From: Odobenus rosmarus divergens
Taxonomy: Eukaryota > Chordata > Mammalia > Carnivora > Odobenidae
Reading direction: 5' to 3'
Length of the DNA: 64,000 bases
Assembly (NCBI RefSeq): GCF_000321225.1
Contig: NW_004450397.1
Span: 1,093,653-1,157,652 of the forward strand
The position numbers and the translations under genes are program-made. Below the pieces are notes generated by a model. The model worked only from the letters and a program-made list of their open reading frames with translations, was not told the DNA's origin and made no database searches. Below, piece by piece: positions 11,358-20,699 of the stretch; position 1 is the stretch's first letter; every line of letters begins with the position of its first letter.

Positions 11358-12532
11358 GAAATTCTCAATGGGGAAAAACTGAGAGTTTGTATGGAACCAG
11401 AAAAGACCCTGAATGGCCAGAGGAATGTTGAAAAAGAAAACCAAAGCTGGTGGCATCAAAATTCTCGACTTCAAGCTCTATTACAAAGCTGTAATCAAAA
11501 CAGACACATAGATCAATGGAACAGAACAGAGAACTCAGAAATGGACTCTCAACTCTATGGTCAACTAATCTTTGACAAAGCAGGAAAGAATAACCAATGG
11601 AAAAAAGACAGTCTCTTCAACAAATGGTATTGGGAAAATTGGACAGCCACATGCAGAAGAATGAAACTAGACAATTTCCTTACACCATACACAAAAATAG
11701 ACTCAAAATGGAACATGGCAGGGATATCCATTATCGCCACTGTTGTTCAACATAGTACTAGAAATCCTACCCTCAGCAATGAGACAAGAAAAAAGATATA
11801 AAAGACACCCAGATTAGCAAAGAAGAAGTCTTTGCTCTTCGTAAATGATATGATACTCTATGTGGAGAGCGCCCACCCCAAAATTGCTAGAACTCATACA
11901 GGAATTCGGTAACGTGTCAGGATATAAAATCAATGCATAGCAATAGGTCATATTTCTATACACTAACAATGAGACAGAAGAAACAGAAATTAAGGAGTTG
12001 ATCCTATTTAAAATTGCACCAAAAATCATAAATAATATACCTAGGACTAAACCTAACTGAAGAGGCAAAGGATCTGTACCCAGCAAATTATAGAACACTC
12101 ATGAAAGAAATTGAGGAAGACACAAAGAAATGGAAAAACATTCCATGCTCATGGATCAGAAGAACAAATGTTGTTAAAATGTCTATGCTACCTAGAGCAA
12201 TCTATATATTCAATGCAATCCCTATCAAAATACCATCAACTTTTTTCACAGAGCCAGAACAGATAATCCTAAAATTTGTATGGAACCAGAAAAGACCCCA
12301 AATAGCCATAGAAATATTGAAAAAGAAAACCAAAACTGGTGACATGGCAATTCTGGACTTTAAGATCTATTGCAAAGCTGTAATCATCAAGACAGTACGG
12401 TATTGGCACAAAAACAGACACATATATCAATGGAACAGAATAGAGAACTGGCCAAAAATGGACCCTCAACTCTATGGTCAACTAATCTTTGACAAAGCAG
12501 GAAAGAATATCCAATGGAAAAAAGACAGTCTC
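11358..12532 (+). pseudogene. L1 ORF2 RT to C-terminal region, sense half of 5'-inverted L1, left part
   Basis: Sense L1 resumes at ILNGEKLR (about 11361-11388), the L1 position where the inverted segment stops at 8207. A 325-bp stretch of later ORF2 (11389-11713) interrupts it. RT then continues as 'ccattatcgccactgttgtt' and 'acatagtactagaaatccta'. The catalytic FADD box reads FVND near 11840, so an essential Asp is lost. The C-terminal region continues as [20 protein letters not shown] (12101 on) and [20 protein letters not shown]. It breaks off at GACAGTCTCT (12524-12533) where an antisense L1 begins. Confidence 0.9.
11389..11713 (+). mobile_element. Misplaced L1 ORF2 C-terminal segment inside RT region
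   Basis: The segment from 'tttgtatggaaccagaaaag' to 'atagactcaaaatgg' is the part of ORF2 that normally lies about 0.9 kb further 3'. It sits between ILNGEKLR and the next RT segment, replacing roughly 20 bp. It has its own deletion of about 27 bp near 11500 ('gtaatcaaaacagacac' where neighbouring copies have a longer stretch). The same region also occurs at 12276-12532 and 14182-14480 in sense, and in the antisense element. Confidence 0.8.
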
Positions 12533-13890
12533 TTTTTTTTTTTTAATTGATGTTGTACTTTATTAAAATTGAATACTTCTGCTCTTCATTTTTTAAAATT
12601 TAATTTAATTTTATTATGTTATGTTAGTCACCATACATCATTAGTTTTTGAGGTAGTGATCCACAATTCATTGTTTTCGTATAACACCCAGTGCTCCATG
12701 CAATACGTGCCCTCCTTAATATCCATCACGGGGCTAACCCATCCTCCACCCCCCTCCCCTCTAAAACCCTCAGTTTGTTTCTCAGAGTCCATAGTCTCTC
12801 ATGGTTTGTCTCCCCCTCCAATTTCCCCCCCTTCATTTTCCCCTTCCTTCTCCTAATGTCCTCCATGCTATTCCTTATGTTCCACAAATAAGTGAAACCA
12901 TATGATAATTGACTTTCTCTGCTTGACTTATTTCACTTAGCATAATCTCCTCCAGTCCCATCCATGTAGATGTAAAAGTTGGGTATTCATCCTTTCTGAT
13001 GGTTGAGTAATATTCCATTGTATATATGGACCGCATCTTCTTTATCCATTTATCTGTTGAAGGGCATCTCAGCTCTTTCCACAGTTTGGCTATTGCAGAC
13101 ATTGTTGCTATGAACATTGGGGTGCATATGGTCCTTCTTTTCACTACATCTGTGTCTTTGGGGTAAATACCCAGTAGTGCAATTGCTGGGTCATAGGGTA
13201 GCTCTATTTTTAATTTTTTGAGGCACCTCCACACTGTTTTCCAAAGTGGCTATACCAACTTGCATTCCCACCAACAGTGTAAGATGGTTCCCCTTTCTCC
13301 ACAACCTCTCCAACATTTGTTGTTTCTTGCTTTGTCAATTTTTGCCATTCTAACTGATGTAAGGTGGTATCTCAATTGACTTGAATTTCTGTGATGGCTA
13401 ATGATGATGAACATTTTTTCATGTGTTTGTTAGCCATTTGTATGTCTTCTTTTGGAAAGTGTCTGTTCATATCTTCTGCCCATTTTTTGACTTGATTATT
13501 TTGTTTTTTAGGTGTTGAGTTTGAGTTGGATATAAGCCCTTTGTCTGTAGTGTCATTTGCAAAACTCTTCTCCCATTCTGTGGATTGCCTCTTTGTTTTG
13601 TTAACTGTTTCCTTTGCTGTGCAGAAGCTTTTTATCTTGATGAAGTCCCAAAGGTTCATTTTCCCTTTTGTTTCACTTGCATTTGGAGATGTATCTTGAA
13701 AGAAGTTGCCATGGCCAATGTCAAAGAGGTTACTGCCTATGTTCTCCTCTAGGATTTTGATGGATTCCTGTCTCACATTGAGGTCTTTCATCCATTTTGA
13801 GTTTATCTTTGTGTATGGTGTTAGAGAATGGTCGAGTTTCATTCTTCTGTATATAGCTGTCCAATTTTCCCAGCACCATTTATTGAAGAG
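12533..13890 (-). mobile_element. 5'-truncated L1 (3' part of ORF2 + 3'UTR), nested, antisense
   Basis: Begins with a poly(T) tract (12533-12544) that is the poly(A) tail of a minus-strand L1. It continues through a 3'UTR ('ccagtgctccatgcaatacg', 'gtgccctccttaatatccat') and the ORF2 C-terminus ([20 protein letters not shown] near 13200, TMSAIAKLWKELRCPSTDKW, YSTIRKDEYP). It ends near 13890 at 'accatttattgaagagac', the reverse complement of the same GTCTCTTCAA motif at which the left sense L1 stops. It retains only the last ~1.3 kb of L1. Stops interrupt the frame. Confidence 0.92.
12545..12590 (-). mobile_element. Candidate L1 3' transduction
   Basis: Read on the minus strand, the L1 3'UTR ends in an A-rich stretch (12590-12617). 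About 45 bp of non-L1 sequence follows, and only then the terminal poly(A). This extra piece carries AATAAA (12559-12564 reversed) about 15 nt before the tail, a normal poly(A)-signal distance. The pattern is that of downstream genomic sequence carried along after read-through of the weak L1 terminator. Confidence 0.65.
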
Positions 13891-15945
13891 ACATTAGAGA
13901 ATCGATTCCATTTACAATGGCACCAAAAACCATAAGATACCTCGGAATAAACCTAACCAAAGAGGTAAAGGATCTATACTCTAGGAACTACAGAACACTC
14001 ATGAAAGAAATTGAAGAAGACACAAAAAGATGGAAAAACATTCCATGCTCATGGATCAGAAGAATAAACATTGTTAAAAAGTCTATGCTGTCCAGAGCAA
14101 TCTATACCTTCAACACCATTCCTATCAAAATTCCAATGACATTTTTCAAAGCTCTGGAACAAATAATCCTAAAATTTGTATGGAATCAGAAAAGACCCCA
14201 AATTGCCGAGGAAATGTTGAAAAAGAAAAACAAAGCTGGGGGCATCATGTTGCCTGATTTCAAGCTATATTACAAAGCCGTGATCACCAAGACAGCATGG
14301 TACTGGCCCAAAAACAGATATATAGACCAATGGAACAGAATAGAGAGCTCAGATATGGACCTTCAACTCTATGGTCAAATAATTTTGACAAAGCAGGAAA
14401 AAATATGCAATGGAAAAAAGACAGTCTCTTTAACAAATGGTGTTGGGAAAACTGGACAGCCACATGCAAAAGAATGAAACTGGACCATTTCCTTACACAT
14501 ACACAAAAATAGACTCAAAATGGATGAAAGACCTAAATGTGAGACAGGACTCCATCAAAATCCTAGAGGAGAACATAGGCAGCAACCTCTGTGACCTCAG
14601 CTGCAGCAACTTCTTGCTAGACACGTGTCCAAAGGCAAGGGAAACAAAGGCAAAAATGAACTATTGAGACTTCATCAAGATAAAAAATTTTTGCACAGCA
14701 AAGATAACAGTCGACAAAACCAAAAGACAACTGACACAATGGGAGAAGATATTTGGAAATATCAGATAAAGGACTACTATCCAAAATCTAGGGGCACCTG
14801 GGTGGCTCAGTCGTTAAGTGTCTGCCTTCGGCTCGGGTCATGATCCCAGGGTCCTGGGATTGAGCCCCATGTTGGGCTCCCTGCTCGGCATGAAGCCTGG
14901 TTCTCCCTCCCACTCCCCCTGCTTGTGTTCCCTCTCTCGCTGTCTCTCTGTCAAATAAATAAATAAAATCTTAAAAAAATATCTATAAAGAACTTCTCAA
15001 ACTCAACACCCAAAGAACAAATAATCCAATCAAGAAATGGGCAGAATACATGAACAGATGTTTCTCCAAAGAAGACATACAAATGGCCAACAGACACATG
15101 AATGCTCAACATCACTGGGCCTCAGGGAAATACAAATCAAAACCACAATGAGATACCACCTCACACCAGTCAGAATGGCTAAAATTAACAAGTCAGCAAA
15201 TGGGAAATGTTGGTGAGGATGCAGAGAAAGGGGAACCCTCTTACCCTGTTGGTGGGAATGCAAGCTGCTGCAGCCACTCTGGAAAACAGTATGGAGGTTC
15301 CTCAAAAAGTTGAAAATAGAGCTACCCTATGACCCCGCAATTGCACTACCAGGGATTTACCCCAAAGATATAAATGTAGTGATCCAAAGGGGCACCCGCA
15401 CCCCAATGTTTATAGCAGCAATGTCCACAATAGCCAAACTATGGAAAGAGCCCAGATGTCCATTGACAGATGAATGGATAAAGAAGATGTGGTATATATA
15501 TATGCAATAGAATACTACTCAGCCAACAAAAAAATGAAATCTTGCCATTTGCAATGACATGGATGGAACTAGAGGGTATTATGCTAAGTGAAATAAGTCA
15601 ATCAGAGAAAGACAATCATCATATGATCTCACTCATTTGTGGAATTTAAGAAACAAAACAGGATCATAGGGGAAGGGTGGGAAAAATAAAACAAGACAAA
15701 ATCAGAGAGGGAGGCAAACCATAAGAAACTCTTAATCATAGAAAACAAACTGAGGGTTGCTGGAGGGGAGTAGAGTGGGCGATGAGGTAACTTGGTGATG
15801 GACATTAAGGAGGGCATGTGATGTAATGAGCAATGGGTATTATATAAGATTAATTAATCACTGAACTCTACCTCTGAAACTACCTAATACATTTATGTTA
15901 ATTAATTGAATTAAATTAAAAAATAAACAATAAATTTAAAAAACA
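13891..15945 (+). pseudogene. L1 ORF2 C-terminal half + 3'UTR, sense
   Basis: Sense ORF2 from 'gattccatttacaatggcac' through [20 protein letters not shown] (about 14000), [34 protein letters not shown] and [20 protein letters not shown] (15310). The 3'UTR ('actgagggttgctggagggg', 'ctctacctctgaaactacct') and an A-rich tail end near 15945. Multiple stops and frameshifts occur. A SINE interrupts it at 14791-14978. Its first ~540 bp repeat L1 sequence already present at 11990-12532, so it cannot simply be the continuation of that segment. From about 14430 onward it is exactly what should follow the break at 12532. Confidence 0.9.
14791..14978 (+). mobile_element. CAN/SINEC SINE inserted in L1
   Basis: GGGGCACCTGGGTGGCTCAG head, TCGGGTCATGATCCCAGGGT core, CT-rich region and TCAAATAAATAAATAAAATC tail. 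It splits the L1 sequence CCAAAATCTATAAAG: left flank AAAATCTA (14783-14790), right flank after the tail ATATCTATAAAG. It is therefore younger than the host L1. Its core is closer to the arctoid consensus than the copy at 1359, in line with recent activity. Confidence 0.95.
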
Positions 15946-15959
15946 ATCTATTTTACTTT

Positions 15960-18250
15960 GGCATTATGCCATATACATTTTGTTTTATAGGGTTGTAGCC
16001 CTTAGTTCCTCAATCACTCATCCACCTCCACTTTTCAATCAATGCTATTGAACCTAGCAACACTGATCTCTGATGGGTTCTTTTTTACTGGACTCCTTAC
16101 TCAGCCCAAATACTGTCTACCACTGGAATTACACATATTCTGCTATGGGTCAAGACCCTTGGGCAAAAGCAAATCTCACCTCCAAGCCCAGAAAAAAGTG
16201 GTCAGGAGTACATTATGGGAGGAGATAGTGGCAAAAACCCCAGGGGTCCTTGAAAATGTACCCACTACATTCCTTTACAGGACACTCTTCTCCCCACCGT
16301 AAGTGAAATTCTTAGGCTATAACTGTGTATAAATTCATCCATGTCTGAAAATCCCTGAGAGATCAGGTAGAATCATCTGGCAGTGTAGCCTATGAAGAAT
16401 ACAATAAGACAGACATATTTATTTCTAACAGAACAAAAAATGGAAGTGCAGCTTCAAAGTTTTAAAATTAATTGTGAAATCATTTTTAACAATTGTTCTC
16501 AGAAAAATGAAAAAAAGAAGCAGAACTAATCGGTATTTTTTGTCTATAATCTTTCTGCTTAATTTTCGCAGGCTCTAGAGTACTAATCAATGGTATAAAT
16601 GCGACCTACAAAATCATTCAGTATGTGCACCTACAATATCCCCATGACTGTTTCCATGTTTCATAAACGTACTGAACACATTGAATATTCAAACCCAGCA
16701 AAACTTGGAGTTTGAATAGCATATTGGGATATTTTTTCTGACCTAAACAAGTGTTGCTTATGAACATCTAAAGAATGGGTTAGTATGAAGGAAAGTATGG
16801 CAGAGGAAGTATGTAGAAAAAATGAGCATTGCCATTATCATTTTTCCAGAACGTTCTAAGGAGCACATCCAAACTTTTGAACATATCAAACAGTTAATTT
16901 GTAAAGAAATGACTCCTCTATTCTTTGTCAGAGATGGAAAAATAACCAGAAAGTTTCCTCAGCACTCTGAGTAGTCCTTATTAATGACAATAATAGGTCC
17001 TCTTTAGTGAACACCTAAGTCATAGACAGTGTTAGGCATTTTATATATATTCATCTTGTTAATTCTACCACAAACTTATGGTAAAATGCTTAATTTAGTT
17101 TTCCATTTTCAGAAGACCATGTGCTAAGGGACAAATACAAAATAATAGTTGATAATACCACTACATGAATGGCTAATTAAATAGTGGGATTTCAGCTTTG
17201 CCACTATAAATACTCTGCCACTACAACAGAATAATAAAACTGAGCCATTGCAAACCACAAAATGCCTTGGAGTGGGTCAATCCCAAAGTAATAAGGATCT
17301 TAGAGATCATCTAAACTAATGCTTTCATTTTACAGGTGAGGAAACCAAAGCCTAAAGAGTTGGTTTGATTTGTCCAAATGGTGAGTCAATGTTATGAATA
17401 AGATTGAGCATTATAGTTTATTAATTAATTCTGAAACAGACTACTTTCAATGTGGAATTTTCCCCTTAAGACTAAGATTTCTTCTATTTCTTTCAAATAA
17501 TAATTCAGATCTTCAGAAATTGTGTTTTTTGGTTTGACTGATTTTTGTTTTGTGTGTTTATTCTGTGTTACCAAAGATTAAAAGTGTCACTAAAAGATCA
17601 AAAGAGTCACACATCAGAAAATATCCTCTTTTCAGTTTTACTGATACTTTTGAACAGTTATATCTATTGAAATTCTCTTGGAAATCTACATGCATCAGTC
17701 TACATATCAAAGACAAATGATGTGCTCTTTCTTGCCTACACAATACTGAGTTCATCAGCCATAAAGGAATATCAAGTGAGGTATGGTTTATTTCCTTTAC
17801 AGCCAAATGGATAATTTTAAGGCTCATTAAAATTATAATTTCATTCTGAAAGGCTGAATGAGGATGTTGGTAGTTTCTGCAGCTGGTTTCTTTCAGTCTC
17901 ATATTTGTTACCACAAAAGCTTTATTAATTATCTGCAGGTTTCCATCATGACAATGATAATCAAGAAAAGCAATTCTATTTTTCAAGAAATACATGAAAG
18001 CTATTAATTTGGCCAAAAGATTAAAACAAAACAGCAAGAAAATAATGTTTATTTCTATATAAATAATTAAATGGAACTTAGATGGGAACTTTGAGATGAC
18101 CGATAAGTTTAAAAACCTTGTTGTTATACTCTCAACAATGAGAAAGGTAAAATATAAACATCAAATTATCAATGTATTTCTTTAGATTTAATCTGATGAG
18201 AGAATATAGATTGGACACTTTTTTTCCAATATAATTAAATAATATTATAG
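15960..18250. other. Unique AT-rich sequence with MIR-like relics
   Basis: No supported gene. Possible antisense MIR near 17000-17110 ('acagtgttaggcattttata') and an old repeat near 17285-17400 ('cattttacaggtgaggaaac'). 17558-18037 on the minus strand is open for 159 codons outside any repeat I recognise. It has no recognisable domain, no splice context and a composition like its surroundings, so I do not call it a gene. Confidence 0.45.
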
Positions 18251-18254
18251 GTAA

Positions 18255-18480
18255 TAGGATGGTAAGCTCTAGAGTTGAGTTACTTAAAATAGTACCCGGG
18301 CATCAACAGTTCCTCACTGCATGACCTTAGATAAGTTACTTGAGCTTCCCATGCATTAATTTCAGGATAATATTAGCAACTATATCATTGGTTTAGAGTG
18401 TGGGTTAAATGTAAAGCATTTAGAATAGTGACTAGCACATAGTAAGCACTCAATAAATGATGGCTATAATTATTATTATT
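18255..18480 (+). repeat. MIR SINE
   Basis: Nearly complete ancient MIR in sense. It has 'gcatgaccttagataagtta' (conserved core), 'taaatgtaaagcatttagaa' and the terminal 'tagtgactagcacatagtaa' with 'gcactcaataaatgatggct'. Confidence 0.88.
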
Positions 18481-18989
18481 AGACTATATTCACTGTTACC
18501 TACGCTAATATAAGCCAGGCTTGTATAGTTTTACATAGTTTAAATTAACAAGTGATCCATGGGCCTAATGATGTTTACTTTTACTATAAGTAACCCTCAA
18601 TAATGAAATAAAAACTTGACTAAATCAAAATCAATAAATAATCCAATTTGACTTATTTGTGACTCTAATTTTTGCTAATGGTAGCAAGGGAGTTTTTTCT
18701 TTTGAACAAGACAAAAGTTCCCAAACTCTAGGATCCTAATTGCAAGACTGTTTGTATTTCCCCTACAGAAGTTCTTTCAGACCACCAGAACAAATGGGGT
18801 CATCTTGTCAATTTATGATGAGATTATTGTCTTCTTTTCCTAGATTAGCTGACCAGTGGTCACCCATTTCTCTCTGAGTGAAATGATGCCTCTGCAGATC
18901 TGGTCACTGACTTAAGTGCTGAGAGAAACAGGTTTTGGTGTTTTTTTTTTTTCATTTATTTTAATAAATCACAATAATTAATTCCCATT

Positions 18990-19640
18990 AAAAGCTGGTG
19001 TGGTTAAGAGAAAAAAAAAGAATTGGCTGGATATCTTCAAAGAGCCATCAATACTTTGAAAAAAAAGGAAGGCTAAACAACAAATGGGGTTAAAGATATT
19101 TGTAACAAATCTGAGAAAATATGGAATCCATATTAATTGATAAGAAAACATTAAAACACGAGAATAAATAACACACAAATGACAAATGAATCATTTTTAA
19201 AAGTTTAACCTAATCAAGGAAATTGGAGTTAAAACAAGATATTCTTTCACATACACATTAATATTTTTAAGAATAATACTATTGAATGCATAGATGTGGT
19301 AATATTGGTATGATAAGAGTGGTACCCTTAATACTACTAGAAGCAATAAATGGTCTCATCTTTTCAAGAAGGAAGTTTGGAAATATAATCAGCAACATTT
19401 AATATGATATCTCCTTTTGACTTAATAATTTTACTTTCAGGGATCTACTTTAAGAGAGTAATAAGACATGCAGACAATTTACACTCAAAGCTACTCATAT
19501 TGTAATACATGCAATAATAAAAACTAGAGAAAAATCTGAAAATTCTACAAGGCAAATTCCTAAAATAAATTAAGATATATCTATGTGATAGAATGATATA
19601 CAATCATAAATAGATGTTTTCATGTATCATGAATAGATCT
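18990..19640 (+). mobile_element. Old L1/HAL1-type LINE fragment
   Basis: Sense remnant resembling the 3' part of an ancient mammalian L1. Pieces such as 'tttgacttaataattttact' with 'ttcagggatctactttaaga', then 'aattaagatatatctatgtg' and 'atagaatgatatacaatcat', correspond to the conserved run from 'cagcaattccacttctaggaa' to 'atacaatggaatactatgca'. Too diverged for a subfamily call; the left edge is uncertain. Confidence 0.6.
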
Positions 19641-20058
19641 TTTTCTTCATTTCTCTACCTTAAATATTCTCATTATCAACAAATCAACACTGAATACTTC
19701 TGCATCCAAAGCTCTGTAATAAAAGGTGTTCAGATTCATAAGAGATATGAAATCCTGTATCAGACCCCCGCTTCCTGCCCCAAAGTATTCTTAATGGTTT
19801 TAGAGAAGTAGTACTCATAATTTAGAAAACAATATGGTATAACATATGGTAGGTTTCAAATGAGTGGCACACTGTAACTCTCGCTTCATCCCTAAATAAT
19901 GTGCTTCAATATGATGTAGTTAACTTTTTAAATTAGCCCTAGAATGCATGTTTTTACTTACCTTATAAAAAAACTTCTAGAGAAAAAATCTCTAACATCA
20001 AGAATACCAACCCAGAAACTACCAAATTAATCAAATGTTCCTTTTTTTTTTTTTTCAG

Positions 20059-20097
20059 ATTTTGGAAAACTTCAAGCCATTTTTGTGACCAACTTTG
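20059..20097 (+). other. Candidate 39-nt microexon (unproved)
   Basis: A near-ideal 3' splice site (15 T residues then CAG, 20041-20058) precedes 39 nt. A GTAGGT donor-like site follows at 20098. The length is a multiple of three, and one frame is open, reading FGKLQAIFVTNF. I do not recognise the peptide. Chance occurrence in AT-rich DNA is quite possible. Confidence 0.15.
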
Positions 20098-20299
20098 GTA
20101 GGTGTGTGGTTTTTTGTTTCATCTTTCATTCCGTTCTTTTACACCATCTTTGTTTTCATTGACTCACCTCAGTTTTAATTCAGGATCCTTTATTGATTTT
20201 ATGTCTTTGTAAATCACCTTAAATTCTTGCTAAAATTATATACATTAAATAATAGATAAATAAATGGAAGGAATGCAAGGGATTAGATGAATGTGTCAG

Positions 20300-20690
20300 A
20301 TAGTTGAGGATAAATCATGCTGTCATAATAAACCACTTCAATTTTTCAATGGCTTGCAAACAAAAAAGGTCAGTACTTGCTCAAACTACGTGTTCATCAG
20401 AATGAGCTTCAGCTAGGTTCCATATCGTTTTTATTCTGGGATCCAAGGTGAAAGAGTAGCCCTGATTTAGTTACACTTCAGGTCTTAAAGAAGAAGGAAA
20501 AATGTGGCTCTTAAAGCTTCTGCTCAGAATTGGTACTATCACTTTCACTCATATTTCATTAGCCATAGCCAGACATTTGGCAAACCTGATGTCAGCGGGG
20601 CAGAGATGTACACTCCTCTCACAAGGTGGGACCACAAATACATGAGGCATACTCTAATGGATCCCATGAAAGAAGGAATAGTGTACTCTT
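20300..20690 (+). repeat. Ancient interspersed repeat, family not assigned
   Basis: Matches a remembered mammalian repeat pattern: 'aatggcttgcaaacaaaaaa', 'ttctgggatccaaggtgaaa', 'cttaaagcttctgctcagaa', 'cctgatgtcagcggggcaga'. This family usually carries tandem phrases of the 'ggcttaaaacaacaa ... gctcatattTcattggcca' type. It could be LTR- or DNA-transposon-derived. An open frame (20504-20692) runs through it but is not a gene. Confidence 0.45.
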
Positions 20691-20699
20691 AGGTTTGTA

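Noticed and set aside
8162..15510. Many protein-like open frames with RT and endonuclease motifs
   Set aside because: They are fragments of LINE-1 ORF1/ORF2 with stops and frameshifts, annotated as one nested L1 complex, not as host genes or a retron or group II intron.
8150..15975. Target-site duplication for the whole L1 complex
   Set aside because: I compared the left flank near 8180-8206 (attttgacttt) with the right flank near 15950 (attttactttg). The match is too weak and too short to claim.
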